Shown here piece by piece: positions 49,655 to 58,994 of a stretch of DNA of 64,000 bases. Location of the stretch: assembly GCF_003045775.1 (NCBI RefSeq), contig NZ_PXNS01000007.1, positions 1 to 64,000 on the forward strand, given 5' to 3'. Origin of the DNA: Halomonas litopenaei. Lineage in GTDB: Bacteria; Pseudomonadota; Gammaproteobacteria; Pseudomonadales; Halomonadaceae. Position numbers and translations under genes: made by a program. Numbering within the stretch: the first letter of the stretch is position 1; each line of letters starts with the position of its first letter. Under the pieces are notes generated by a model. It saw only the letters and a program-made list of their open reading frames with translations. It had not been told where the DNA came from and did no database searches.

Positions 49655-50695
49655 CTAGCGAGCATCGACGACAAAGGTCTGCGCGAATCCCGCCTGGCGC
49701 AAGCGTTCGCGGACCGGCTCCGCCTGCCCGCGGCTCGCCAGCGGCCCGACCTGCACCTTGTGCAGACCGGCGGCGCTGGCCACACGCACCTGCTGATTCA
49801 ACCGCGTCTCCAGATCCGCCTTGAGGTCTCGGGCGCTGTCCGCCGACCCCAGGGCTGCCACTTGAATATAGATGCCGGGAGTCCCGGCCGCGGGCGCCTG
49901 CGGGGCGCTCTGGCCTGCTGCCGGCGACGCGGCGGACGGCGCGCTGGGCGCCGCATTGGGTGCAGCACGGGCTGTAGTACTGGCTGTGGTACTGGCCGTA
50001 GTTCTGGTCCCAGTACTGGCCGCAGCGCTGGCTGGCGCAGCGCGCACACCCCCGCTGGCCGAGTCGCTCGACGCACCCGCGCCGCGACTGGCCTGCCATT
50101 GATCGGGATCGATCACGCTGACCCGCACCCGGCCCGTGCCATGGTCGAGAATATCGAGCCGCGCGGCCGCTGCGTAGGACAGATCGATCTCGCGGTCGTC
50201 GTGGAAGGGGCCGCGATCGTTGACTCGCACGATCACCGACCGCCCGTTGTCCAGGTTGGTCACCCGGGCGAAGGTCGGTAACGGCAGCGACTTGTGCGCC
50301 GCCGTCATCTTGTACATGTCATAGATCTCGCCGTTGGAGGTCGCGTAGCCGTGGAACTTCTGACCGTACCAGGAAGCGGTACCCTCGCGCTGATAGCCAC
50401 TCGGGTCATCCAGCACATGGTAGGTCTTGCCCCACACCTCATAGGTCGAGCGGTTGCCGGCGCGTGAGCGTGGCTCGTCGCGCGGCACCGCGTCCGGCAC
50501 CTGACTGACGTCCGGCGGCGTCTCGGGATAGGCGTCGCCGCTCATGGCATAGCGCCCACCCGCCGTCGCCCGCGAATCCTGAGGCGTCGCGTCCGCCTGC
50601 TGAGTGGTCTCCGGGGCGGTCCCGCCACCGCCGGCACAACCGGTCAGGGCCACCAGCAGCGACAGGGTCGGCAACAAGGGCGCGCGCAGGGTCAT
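49655..50695 (-). CDS. rlpA: Septal-ring lytic transglycosylase RlpA
   Basis: A 346-residue outer-membrane lipoprotein. Lipobox LTGC at about residue 19, a double-psi beta-barrel domain (REGTASWYGQKFHGYATSNGE to NDRGPFHDDREIDLSYAAA, about 103-190), an Ala/Ser/Thr/Pro linker with short tandem repeats (ASTTASTTARAAP) and a C-terminal SPOR domain (GIYIQVAALGSADSARDLK). RlpA cuts denuded glycan strands at the septum. Start ATG 50695 has GGAGGTGA 6 nt upstream and overlaps the mltB stop by ATGA. Confidence 0.95.
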   Translation of the reverse strand: MTLRAPLLPTLSLLVALTGCAGGGGTAPETTQQADATPQDSRATAGGRYAMSGDAYPETPPDVSQVPDAVPRDEPRSRAGNRSTYEVWGKTYHVLDDPSGYQREGTASWYGQKFHGYATSNGEIYDMYKMTAAHKSLPLPTFARVTNLDNGRSVIVRVNDRGPFHDDREIDLSYAAAARLDILDHGTGRVRVSVIDPDQWQASRGAGASSDSASGGVRAAPASAAASTGTRTTASTTASTTARAAPNAAPSAPSAASPAAGQSAPQAPAAGTPGIYIQVAALGSADSARDLKADLETRLNQQVRVASAAGLHKVQVGPLASRGQAEPVRERLRQAGFAQTFVVDAR

Positions 50696-51744
50696 GAACT
50701 CACCTCCGTGTCCAGGGCATGCCACCACTGGGGCTTTCCCAGCGAGCGCACCTCGGCGATGGCCTCCGACAGTTCCGTGACCGCCATGGCGTAGAGGTGG
50801 CTGTGGTTATAGCGGGTGATCACGTAGAAGTTGGCCCCACCCAGGCGGTAGTGGGTGCTGCCGTCTTCCATGTCCAAAGCCAGCGGCACCACCTTGGCAT
50901 CCCCCGGCAGCGGCTCCACCGGCTGGATGCCCTGGGCTTCCAGTTCGGCAACACGGGCGTAGGGCGGATCGGTGCGGTTGAAGCGAATCGAGGACGGCAC
51001 CGAGCTGGGGCCTTCGGCCTCCCAGTACAGGGTGCCACCCGCCTGCCAGCGGTGCTCGGCGAAATAGTTGGCGACGCTGCCGATGGCATCCACCGGATCG
51101 GTCCACAGGTTGCGCTGGCCGTCGTCGTTGAAGTCGACCGCGTAGGCCTGGTAGCTGGTGGGAATGAACTGGGGATAGCCCATGGCACCGGCGTAGGAGC
51201 CCTTCAAGGCTCCGGGATCGACGTTCTGCTGGTAGGCAATGTCGAGAAAGGCCTCGAGCTCCCCCTCGAAGAACTCACCGCGCCGGGGATGATGAAAGGC
51301 CAGCGTGGACAGCGAATCGAGCACCCGATGATCACCGGTGATACGCCCGTAGCGGGTCTCGACGCCGATAATCGCAGCGATCACCTCCGGTGGCACACCA
51401 TAACGCGCTTCAGCGCGATCGAAGGCGTCACGATGGGCCTCGATAAAGGCCGCGCCCTCGTTGATGCGCTCTTCACCGAGGAAGATGCCACGATAGCGCT
51501 CCCAGGTCAGGTGATGCTCGGCGGCACCGCTCATGGCCTCGAGCACCGACGGCTGGAACTCTGCCCTGGCCATGGCGCGCTCCAGCCACTGGCGCGAGAC
51601 GCCCTGGCGCTCGAGCCGATCCATCATCGCGTCGACCTCGGGCGAGGCGAAATCCTGCGCCTGGGCCGCCAGCGACAGCGAGGCCAGAAGCCCACACAAC
51701 GCCGCGCCGAGGCCTTTCCTTCCCTGGACCAGGGGTACTGTCAT
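50692..51744 (-). CDS. mltB: Lytic transglycosylase B (MltB/SltB1 family)
   Basis: A 350-residue exported murein hydrolase. Signal peptide with AQA cleavage and no lipobox, so it is the soluble SltB1 type. Catalytic Glu in IIGVETRYGRITG, then YAGAMGYPQFIPTSYQAYAVDFNDDG and GSVANYFAEHRW, all family signatures. Start ATG 51744 has GGGAG 7-8 nt upstream. It couples to rlpA downstream; a small MITE-like element separates it from rodA. Confidence 0.95.
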   Translation of the reverse strand: MTVPLVQGRKGLGAALCGLLASLSLAAQAQDFASPEVDAMMDRLERQGVSRQWLERAMARAEFQPSVLEAMSGAAEHHLTWERYRGIFLGEERINEGAAFIEAHRDAFDRAEARYGVPPEVIAAIIGVETRYGRITGDHRVLDSLSTLAFHHPRRGEFFEGELEAFLDIAYQQNVDPGALKGSYAGAMGYPQFIPTSYQAYAVDFNDDGQRNLWTDPVDAIGSVANYFAEHRWQAGGTLYWEAEGPSSVPSSIRFNRTDPPYARVAELEAQGIQPVEPLPGDAKVVPLALDMEDGSTHYRLGGANFYVITRYNHSHLYAMAVTELSEAIAEVRSLGKPQWWHALDTEVSS

Positions 51745-51875
51745 CGATCTTCTCCCTTGGGGAACCCGCAGGCGCCGCCGCCCCTGCAAAGCCGGCAAGC
51801 ACTTCGCTCGCCGGCCCCACCGTGGCCACTGTCGCCGCCTCTCTCCGGGCTCCCGTTAGCCTGGTCGCCAGCCCC

Positions 51876-52020
51876 TAGGGCTTGTCTGAAAAGTGCCTGC
51901 GCTCGGTAATACGGCGTTAAAAACCGGATCAAAATGCTCATTTACACCCCGTAAACTGCGCTTTCTCACCGATTTTTGCCTTGTCTAACCTTCGCTCGTC
52001 GACTTTTCGGACAGCGCCTA
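51876..52020. mobile_element. MITE-like element, 145 bp, imperfect terminal inverted repeats, TA ends
   Basis: Left end TAGGGCTTGTCTGAAAAGT and the complement of the right end TAGGCGCTGTCCGAAAAGT match at 15 of 19 positions. Both ends carry TA, as expected for an IS630/Tc1-mariner-type insertion that duplicates TA. The interior is AT-richer than its surroundings. The right end coincides with the rodA stop codon TAG. No transposase is encoded, so a full-length relative would have to supply it. Confidence 0.65.
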
Positions 52021-53175
52021 GCGTGGCAACAACCGGCGATGTGCATTGACCGCCATGAGAATACCGAAACCGGCCATCAAGGTCACGCTGGACGTCCCCC
52101 CGTAGCTCACCAGGGGCAGCGGTACGCCGACCACCGGCAGGATGCCGCTGACCATGCCGATATTGACGAAGACGTAGATAAAGAAGGTCAGCATGATGCC
52201 GCCTCCCAGCAATCTGCCGAAGGTATCCTGGGCGGCACCCGCCAGCCACAGTCCACGCGCGACGATCAGCAGGTACAGCAGCAGGAAAGCCAGCATGCCG
52301 ACCAGCCCGAATTCCTCGCCCAGCACGGCCACGATAAAGTCGGTGTGCCGCTCCGGCAGGAACTCGAGCTGCGACTGGGTGCCCTCGAGCCAGCCCTTGC
52401 CCCAGACGCCCCCGCTGCCGATGGCGGTGGTCGACTGGATAATGTTCCAGCCGGCGCCCAGCGGGTCGCTTTCGGGATCGAGAAAGGTCAGCACGCGCTG
52501 ACGCTGATAGTTGTGCATGTTCATCCACAACAGCGGCAGCGCTGCCCCCGCCAGCGCCACCATGACACCGATAAAGCGCCAGGACAGCCCCGCCAGCAGG
52601 ATCACGAAGACCGCCGCTGCCGCCACCAGCAGCGAGGTGCCAAGGTCCGGCTGGCGCGCGATCAGGCCCACCGGCAGAGCGATCAGCAGCGCGCAACCTG
52701 CCAGCGCGCGCCAATTGGGTGGCAGCTCGTGGCGACTGAGCCAGGCCGCCACCATCATCGGCATGGCGATCTTCATCATCTCGGAAGGCTGAAAGCGCAC
52801 CACGCCGGGAATCACCAGCCAGCGCTGAGCGCCCATGCCGACGTCACCGAGGATCTCCACCGCCACCAGCATCACCAGGCCGGCCAGGTAGGCCGGCAAC
52901 GCCCAGCGCATCAGCGTCGCCGGCGAAAACTGTGCCAGCACCAGCATGACCGCCCAGGCCACGCCGAAGCGAATCGCCTGGGCGGTGACCACGTGAACGT
53001 TCTCGCCACTGGCGCTGTAGAGCACCGCCAGGCCACTGCACATCAGCACCAGCAGCATGCCGAGCAACCAGGGATCGACGTGCATCCGTTGCCAGAACGA
53101 GGTGCGTCGGGCGATACCGCTGGCAGGGGGACGCACCGGGTGGCCGCGCAACGAGCGCACAAAATCGATGGCCAT
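52018..53175 (-). CDS. rodA: Rod-shape peptidoglycan glycosyltransferase RodA
   Basis: A 385-residue SEDS-family enzyme with about ten membrane spans; it polymerises glycan strands together with PBP2 for cell elongation. ERHTDFIVAVLGEEFGLVG near residue 275, WNIIQSTTAIGSGG, KGWLEGTQSQLEFLPE and GVPLPLVSYGGTSSV near the end are the family motifs. The start overlaps the mrdA stop by 1 nt. Its stop TAG lies in the end of a MITE-like element. Confidence 0.97.
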   Translation of the reverse strand: MAIDFVRSLRGHPVRPPASGIARRTSFWQRMHVDPWLLGMLLVLMCSGLAVLYSASGENVHVVTAQAIRFGVAWAVMLVLAQFSPATLMRWALPAYLAGLVMLVAVEILGDVGMGAQRWLVIPGVVRFQPSEMMKIAMPMMVAAWLSRHELPPNWRALAGCALLIALPVGLIARQPDLGTSLLVAAAAVFVILLAGLSWRFIGVMVALAGAALPLLWMNMHNYQRQRVLTFLDPESDPLGAGWNIIQSTTAIGSGGVWGKGWLEGTQSQLEFLPERHTDFIVAVLGEEFGLVGMLAFLLLYLLIVARGLWLAGAAQDTFGRLLGGGIMLTFFIYVFVNIGMVSGILPVVGVPLPLVSYGGTSSVTLMAGFGILMAVNAHRRLLPR

Positions 53176-55061
53176 CAGTCTTCCTCCTCGGCGGCGGTCT
53201 CGTCGGTGCGCGGACGACCGGCGTTGTGGTCGAGAATCCAGGCATCGGCCATGGACCGAGCCAGCCCCGCGGCGTGGGTCGACCCGCCACCGGCGTTCTC
53301 GACGATGACCGAAATGGCGATTTGAGGGTCCTCCACCGGCGCAAAGGCCATGAACAGCGCATGGTCGCGCAGACGCTCGCGCAGTTCGGCGGCGTTGTAC
53401 TTCTGGTTCTGCCCCAGCGAGAACACCTGGGCGGTACCCGACTTGCCGGCCATGCGATACTGAAGGCCTGCCCCGGTGCGCCGTGCCGTGCCCTCGCGCC
53501 CGGACAACACCTTTTCCATGCCGTTGAAGACCCGGGTCCAGTAGTTCTCGGGGGCCTCGATATCCGGCGGCGTGTCGGGCAGATCAACCGGCACCGGCTG
53601 GTCGCCGATGCGCTTGGCTAGCCGCGGGCGCACCCAGTGGCCGCGATTGGCGAGCACGGCGGTCGCGGCCGCCAACTGCAGCGGCGTGATCTGCAGATAC
53701 CCCTGGCCGATACCCACCGACAGCGTCTCGCCGGGATACCAGGGCTGATTGAAGCGTGCCTTCTTCCAGTCTCTGGATGGCAGCAGACCATCCCCCTGCC
53801 CGGCCACGTCGGCAGCGACCCGGGTGCCGAAGCCAAAGGCCCCCAGGTTCTCGTCGATACGATCGATGCCGAGCTCGTGGGCCAAGGAATAGAAATAGGT
53901 GTTGTTGGACACCGCCAGGGCGCGTTCGAGATTCACCCGCCCATGGCCCCAGCGCAGCCAGTTGCGGTAGCGCCGGTCGTCATTGGGCAGCTGATAGTAG
54001 CCCGGGTCGTAGATGACCTCGTCCGGGGTAACGGCCCCTTCGATCAGCCCGGCCATGGCCATGAACGGCTTGATCGTCGACCCCGCCGGATAGCTGCCCC
54101 GGGTCGCCCGATCGAACAGCGGCAGATCGATATCGCTCTGCAGCCCGCGGTAGGACTTGACGTCGATGCCGGTGACAAACTGGTTGGTGTCGAATCCAGG
54201 CACCGAGGCCATCGCCAGAATTTCGCCGGTCTGGGGCGCAATGGCGACGATGGCGCCGCGCCGGCCATCGAGCAGATCCACAGCGAGCTGCTGCATGTCC
54301 ATGTCCAGGGTCAGGGTCAGGTCCTGCCCCGGCTCGGGGTCGGTGTGCCCCAGCTCACGCAGCACCCTCCCCCGGGCGTTGGTCTCGACCTTTCTCAATC
54401 CCGCACGACCGTGCAGCTGATCCTCGTAGAAGCGCTCCACCCCGGTCTTGCCGATAAAGTGGGTACCGGCGTAGTTGCCCGGATCCAGGCTCTCGAGTTC
54501 TTCGGCGTTGATCCTGCCCACGTAGCCAAGCGCATGGGACATGATCTCGGCGTCGGGATAGAAGCGCAGCAGCTGGGCCTGCACCTCCACTCCCGGCAAG
54601 CGGTGGCGATTGACCGCGAGCCTGGCGATCTGCGACTCGGTCAGATCACTCATCAACAGCGCCGGCTGGTAGGGACGCTGACGCTGGCGTGAACGCACCT
54701 TGAAGGCGTCCACCTCTTCGTCCGGCAGATCCAGCAGCTCGACCAGCAGCTCCAGGGTGGCATCGAGATCATCGACCCGCTCACGCACCAGGGTCAGGTT
54801 GTAGGTGGGACGATTTTCGGCCAGCAATTGGCCGTTGCGGTCGTAGATCAGCCCGCGGGTCGGGGGCAGCGGCTCCACCCTCACCCGGTTCTTCTCGGAT
54901 CGGGTGCTGTAGACCTCGTGCTGGACGATCTGCAGATAGCACAACCGCCCCACCAGCAGGCCGGACAGCAGTACCACGACCACCCCGGCAAGCGTCGCAC
55001 GCACACGAAAGATGCGCAGCGCGTTCTCGGGGTTCTTGAGGGTTTCGCGACGCTTACGCAT
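53175..55061 (-). CDS. mrdA: Penicillin-binding protein 2
   Basis: A 628-residue class B transpeptidase (E. coli 633). One N-terminal membrane helix, a PBP dimerisation domain (PPTRGLIYDRNGQLLAEN), then the transpeptidase domain with SxxK in PAGSTIKPFMAM (about residue 324), SxN in AVSNNTYFYS and KSGT in AGKSGTAQVF. It makes the cross-links in the elongasome with RodA, which follows with a 1-nt overlap. Acidic C-terminal tail. Confidence 0.97.
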   Translation of the reverse strand: MRKRRETLKNPENALRIFRVRATLAGVVVVLLSGLLVGRLCYLQIVQHEVYSTRSEKNRVRVEPLPPTRGLIYDRNGQLLAENRPTYNLTLVRERVDDLDATLELLVELLDLPDEEVDAFKVRSRQRQRPYQPALLMSDLTESQIARLAVNRHRLPGVEVQAQLLRFYPDAEIMSHALGYVGRINAEELESLDPGNYAGTHFIGKTGVERFYEDQLHGRAGLRKVETNARGRVLRELGHTDPEPGQDLTLTLDMDMQQLAVDLLDGRRGAIVAIAPQTGEILAMASVPGFDTNQFVTGIDVKSYRGLQSDIDLPLFDRATRGSYPAGSTIKPFMAMAGLIEGAVTPDEVIYDPGYYQLPNDDRRYRNWLRWGHGRVNLERALAVSNNTYFYSLAHELGIDRIDENLGAFGFGTRVAADVAGQGDGLLPSRDWKKARFNQPWYPGETLSVGIGQGYLQITPLQLAAATAVLANRGHWVRPRLAKRIGDQPVPVDLPDTPPDIEAPENYWTRVFNGMEKVLSGREGTARRTGAGLQYRMAGKSGTAQVFSLGQNQKYNAAELRERLRDHALFMAFAPVEDPQIAISVIVENAGGGSTHAAGLARSMADAWILDHNAGRPRTDETAAEEED

Positions 55062-55094
55062 GCGAGAGGCAATCCTTGTCTGACGCAGGAGCCA

Positions 55095-55562
55095 TCATCG
55101 GTGGTAGGGGTGTCCCACCATCAGGGTCCAGGCACGGTAGAGCTGCTCGGCCAGCACCAGCCGCACCAGTGGATGGGGAAGGGTCAAGGGTGACAGCGAC
55201 CAGCGCTGGTGGGCGCGGGCCGACAGCGTCGGGGCCAGGCCATCCGGGCCACCCACCAGCAGCACCACATCACGCCCGGCATGACGCCACTGATCGGCCT
55301 CATCGGCCAGCCGCTCGGTGGTCCAGGGCTTGCCGAGCACCTCCAGCGCCACCAGATGCTCATCACCCTTGAGGCGTGCCTCGATGCGCTCGGCTTCCTG
55401 GGCCACGGCACGCGCGGTATCCGCGTTCTTGCCGCGATGGCCCGGGGCGATCTCTTCGACCTCCAGGCGAAAATCCCGCGGCAGACGCTTGCGGTACTCT
55501 TCGACACCGTCGGTCACCCAGCCTGGCATGCGTGTTCCCACCGCCAACAGGCGGACCTTCAT
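55095..55562 (-). CDS. rlmH: 23S rRNA pseudouridine-1915 N3-methyltransferase
   Basis: A 155-residue SPOUT methyltransferase (E. coli RlmH 155). MKVRLLAVGTRMPGWV at the start, LVGGPDGLAPTL (SAM site) and the C-terminal LVRLVLAEQLYRAWTLMVGHPYHR are diagnostic. ATG 55562 overlaps the rsfS stop by ATGA. Confidence 0.97.
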   Translation of the reverse strand: MKVRLLAVGTRMPGWVTDGVEEYRKRLPRDFRLEVEEIAPGHRGKNADTARAVAQEAERIEARLKGDEHLVALEVLGKPWTTERLADEADQWRHAGRDVVLLVGGPDGLAPTLSARAHQRWSLSPLTLPHPLVRLVLAEQLYRAWTLMVGHPYHR

Positions 55563-55921
55563 GCCTTGGCCTCTTCCTCTGATGCCGGTGCATCGCTGGG
55601 AAGGTCCGACCACAGTCGCTCCAGGTCGTACAGCGCACGGGTGTCCGGCATCATCACGTGGACCACCACGCCGCCGAGATCGACCAGCACCCAGTCCGAC
55701 CCGTTTTCACCCTCGACGCCCAACGGCTGAACGCCATTGTCCTTGGCGTTGGTAATGACGCTGTTGGCCAGCGCCGACACATGTCGTGTCGAGGTCCCGC
55801 TCGCCACCACCATCCAATCGGTCACGCTGGTCAGCCGAGACACGTCGAGCACCTCGACGTCCTTGGCCTTGATATCGTCAAGCGACTCGATCACGAGCGC
55901 CTTCAATGCTTCAATCTGCAT
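55559..55921 (-). CDS. rsfS: Ribosomal silencing factor RsfS
   Basis: A 120-residue protein that binds ribosomal protein uL14 and blocks subunit joining in starvation. VTDWMVVASGTSTRHVSALA and DWVLVDLGGVVVHVMMPDTRALYDLERLW are the family hallmarks. It is coupled to rlmH; a 117-bp gap separates it from nadD. Confidence 0.96.
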   Translation of the reverse strand: MQIEALKALVIESLDDIKAKDVEVLDVSRLTSVTDWMVVASGTSTRHVSALANSVITNAKDNGVQPLGVEGENGSDWVLVDLGGVVVHVMMPDTRALYDLERLWSDLPSDAPASEEEAKA

Positions 55922-56038
55922 AGCCCCTCATCACTGGGTAGTCATCGACCTCCCATTGTACCTGTTGGGAAGCCGAGTGGCAGCGCCAATCCAGCGCCTG
56001 ATCGAATTTCTCGGACCGTGTTGCCTTGGCTGCCGCGC

Positions 56039-56719
56039 TCAGACCGCGCGATACAGGCGTTGCGCCTGGATGCGCTCTTCCACTGCCGGCGGCAGCAGGT
56101 AGCGCACGCTCTTTCCCTGCATCAGGCTATGCCTGACGAAGGTGGCCGAGATCGCCATCCGCGACGGCAGCGACAGGCGCAGCAGTCGGCCCTGGGGCTT
56201 GGCCATCAGGACATCGCCATGCTCGACCTCGCGCCCCTCGATCAGCGCCTGAAGCGCTTCGGGCAAGGGCGCTTCGTGATCGGGGCGTTCGACCACCACC
56301 AGATGGGCAAGCGCGAAGATCCTTTCCGGGTTGTGCCAGTTCGCCAGCTTGAGAAAGGCGTCGTGACCAAGGGCCATGACGATGCGCGCCTCGTGGCCGT
56401 AGCGCTCACGCAGGGACTCGAGCGTCTGCACGCTGAACGACGGGCCCTCCCGTTCCAGCTCGCAGGGGTCCGCCGCCAGCCCCGGGGTATCGCCGATTCC
56501 CAGGCGCAACAGCTCGAGCCGTTTTTCGGCGGTGACCTGGGGCCGATCGCGCAACGGAGGCTGAGCCGCGGGGATCATGTGCACGCCATCGAGCGACAGC
56601 GCAGCGCGAAGCTCAAGCGCGGTGCGCAGGTGGCCTAGATGGACGGGATCGAAGGTGCCGCCAAGCATGCCGATGTGCGCAGGACGGCCCTCGACGTCAA
56701 AGCGAACGGCGCCACTCAC
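56039..56719 (-). CDS. nadD: Nicotinate-nucleotide adenylyltransferase
   Basis: A 226-residue enzyme that joins ATP and nicotinate mononucleotide to deamido-[16 protein letters not shown] holds the HxGH motif, [21 protein letters not shown] is conserved, and [10 protein letters not shown] stands for the ISSTxxR motif. The start overlaps the proA stop by ATGA. Confidence 0.96.
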   Translation of the reverse strand: MSGAVRFDVEGRPAHIGMLGGTFDPVHLGHLRTALELRAALSLDGVHMIPAAQPPLRDRPQVTAEKRLELLRLGIGDTPGLAADPCELEREGPSFSVQTLESLRERYGHEARIVMALGHDAFLKLANWHNPERIFALAHLVVVERPDHEAPLPEALQALIEGREVEHGDVLMAKPQGRLLRLSLPSRMAISATFVRHSLMQGKSVRYLLPPAVEERIQAQRLYRAV

Positions 56720-58011
56720 TGTCGAATCTGGCCATCGCCGAAGACCACATACTTGCGCGTGGTCAGCCCCTCGAGCCCCACCGGCCCCCGGGCATGCAGT
56801 CGGTCGGTGGAGATGCCGATCTCCGCACCGAGCCCGTATTCGAAGCCATCGGCAAACCGGGTCGAGGCGTTGACCATGACCGAACTCGAGTCGACCTCTG
56901 CCAGAAAGCGGCGTGCCAGGCTGTAGTTCTCGGTGACGATGGACTCGGTGTGACGCGAGCTGTAGCGCTCGATATGCGCCATGGCCTCGTCGATGTCATC
57001 GACTACCCTGACCGACAGCACCGGCGCAAGGTACTCGGTGGCCCAGTCCTCGTCACTCGCCGTGAGCCAGTGATCGACGATCGCCCGGGCGCGGGCACAC
57101 CCCCTCACCTCGACGCCCTTTTCCGCGTAGTCAGCGGCCAGGGTCGGCAGCAGGGCCTGCGCCACCTGTGCGTTCACCAACAGCGTTTCCATGGCGTTGC
57201 ACACGCCGTAGCGATGGGTCTTGGCGTTGACCGCGATGGCACGGGCCTTGTCCAGGTCGGCGGCGGCGTCCACGTAGACGTGACAGATGCCGTCCAGATG
57301 CTTGATCACTGGCACCCTGGCCTCACGCGAAATACGCTCGATCAACGATTTGCCACCACGGGGAATGATCACATCGACAAATTCGTCCATGCTGATCAAG
57401 CGACCCACGGCGGCACGGTCGGTGGTCGCCACCAGTTGCACGGCGCCCTGGGGCAGTCCGGCTTCGGCCAGCCCAGAGGCAATGCAGCGGGCCAGCGCCT
57501 GGTTGGACGCGCTGGCCTCGGAGCCCCCGCGCAGAATGCAGGCATTGCCCGATTTCAGGCACAGGCTGGCGGCTTCCATGGTGACGTTGGGGCGAGATTC
57601 GTAGATGATACCGATGACACCCAGGGGCACGCGCATCATGCCGACCTGGATGCCGCTGGGCCGAGTGCTCAGGCCATCGATCTCACCGACAGGGTCGGGC
57701 AAGGCAGCGACCTGGGTCAGGCCCTCGATCATGGCGTCGATGCGGCCGTCATCCAGGGCAAGGCGATCAAGCAGAGCCTCGTCGAGCCCCTTGTCGCGAC
57801 CGCGCGCCAGATCCTGCCGATTGGCCGACAGGATCTCTTGACGAGACGCGTCCAGCGCCTGAGCCATCGCCTTGAGCGCCTGGTTCTTGCGCGCGGGTGG
57901 CAGGCGACGCATATCGGTGGCAGCAACACGGGCCGCCTGGCCCATGGCGGTCATGTAGGCGTCGATATCGGCGACGCACTCGGCGGTGGCATTGGCGGAT
58001 GAGTCGGACAC
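56716..58011 (-). CDS. proA: Gamma-glutamyl phosphate reductase
   Basis: A 431-residue aldehyde-dehydrogenase-superfamily enzyme of proline synthesis; it reduces gamma-glutamyl phosphate with [22 protein letters not shown], the catalytic Cys in [11 protein letters not shown] and NAMETLLV are visible. I start at GTG 58011 ([13 protein letters not shown]), with AGGAGA 11 nt upstream; the frame runs to 58119 but those residues are not family-like. In a halophile, proline synthesis may also serve osmoprotection (inference). Confidence 0.95.
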   Translation of the reverse strand: MSDSSANATAECVADIDAYMTAMGQAARVAATDMRRLPPARKNQALKAMAQALDASRQEILSANRQDLARGRDKGLDEALLDRLALDDGRIDAMIEGLTQVAALPDPVGEIDGLSTRPSGIQVGMMRVPLGVIGIIYESRPNVTMEAASLCLKSGNACILRGGSEASASNQALARCIASGLAEAGLPQGAVQLVATTDRAAVGRLISMDEFVDVIIPRGGKSLIERISREARVPVIKHLDGICHVYVDAAADLDKARAIAVNAKTHRYGVCNAMETLLVNAQVAQALLPTLAADYAEKGVEVRGCARARAIVDHWLTASDEDWATEYLAPVLSVRVVDDIDEAMAHIERYSSRHTESIVTENYSLARRFLAEVDSSSVMVNASTRFADGFEYGLGAEIGISTDRLHARGPVGLEGLTTRKYVVFGDGQIRQ

Positions 58012-58130
58012 GGTGAAACGAGTCTCCTGGTAGAACGAGGTCTCCGGGCAAAGAAAGAAGGCTTGCACCGGGATGACAACGCGGACGTGATGCGGATCGT
58101 GAACCACAGAAAGGATCATATTAAGACAGC

Positions 58131-58994
58131 ATGCGGAACAAGTACAAAGTCGGCCTGTTCAAGCTGAACCTGTTCGCCGCGGCCGCACTGCTGGCCCTTT
58201 GCGCGGCGACCTCGGCGCGGGCGCTGGACACCACGCTGCTTGGTCTGGCCGCGCTATGGCTCGGGATCACCGGCATCGTCATCGAGTTCAGCCACCGCCG
58301 CCATGCCTACCGCGCCTGGCTGGTGGTGGCCAGCGTGCTGCTTGCCGCCCTGGTGATACTCTCGCCCGACGCCAACGGTGCCTGGCTGTGGGCCTGGCCT
58401 TTCCTATTGATCCTGCCCCAACCCCAGTGGATGCTGATACTCAACGCCAGCCTTGCCGGGATAAGCTGGTGGAGCCTGATCACCCAGATGAGCCTTCACC
58501 ATTGGGGCCTGGCTGGCGCGCTCTTGCTGTGCCTGTGCTTTCTTGCGATCGGACGTGCGCTGCCGGGCGGACATTCGCAACGCCTGATGCGCAGGAGAGC
58601 CCGTCTGGCGCCCGGACTGCCGCTGTGGTCGGCCAGCCAGCTGGAACGCGACCTGGCTCGGGAAAACAGCCGCGCCACCCGTGACGGCGTCCACGCCGAA
58701 CTGGTGGTGATCCAGATCCATGGACGTTCTCTGTGGCGGGTCGCCCAGGACATCTGCACACGCATCAAGCGGTTCGAGAACGCCTATCGTCTCAACGGAC
58801 GTACCGTCGCCGTGATGCTGACCAGTCGAGACGCCGTGCAGGCCAGGCAACGACGCCAGGAACTGCTGGAAGACATCGCCGTGCCGATCACGGTACGCAC
58901 CGTATCGATTGCCAATCTGGACAACCTGCCCATGGTGCTGGCGGCCCTGGACAAGCAGTGCCCTGTCACCCAGGTGGTGGAGGACGACGCATGA
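58131..58994 (+). CDS. Membrane protein with degenerate GGDEF-like domain (first of a pair)
   Basis: A 287-residue protein: about five N-terminal membrane helices (residues 10-145), an arginine-rich junction ([12 protein letters not shown]) and a C-terminal soluble domain (about 165-287) that looks like a worn GGDEF fold: [28 protein letters not shown] corresponds to the first helix and strand, and [22 protein letters not shown] stands where RLGGDEFxxLL is expected. GGDEF is replaced by NGRTV and no RxxD precedes it, so no cyclase activity is expected. The assignment rests on pattern, not a search. It overlaps the next gene by ATGA and diverges from proA. Confidence 0.65.
   Translation: MRNKYKVGLFKLNLFAAAALLALCAATSARALDTTLLGLAALWLGITGIVIEFSHRRHAYRAWLVVASVLLAALVILSPDANGAWLWAWPFLLILPQPQWMLILNASLAGISWWSLITQMSLHHWGLAGALLLCLCFLAIGRALPGGHSQRLMRRRARLAPGLPLWSASQLERDLARENSRATRDGVHAELVVIQIHGRSLWRVAQDICTRIKRFENAYRLNGRTVAVMLTSRDAVQARQRRQELLEDIAVPITVRTVSIANLDNLPMVLAALDKQCPVTQVVEDDA

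Noticed and set aside
49966..50040. Possible minisatellite in rlpA
   Set aside because: Short imperfect 12-nt repeats encode the Ala/Ser/Thr linker between the RlpA barrel and SPOR domain, common in such linkers.
51741..51941. Small minus-strand frame that begins inside the MITE-like element (MSILIRFLTPYYRAQ)
   Set aside because: Start lies in a repeated element and the frame runs into mltB leader; no sign of selection as protein.
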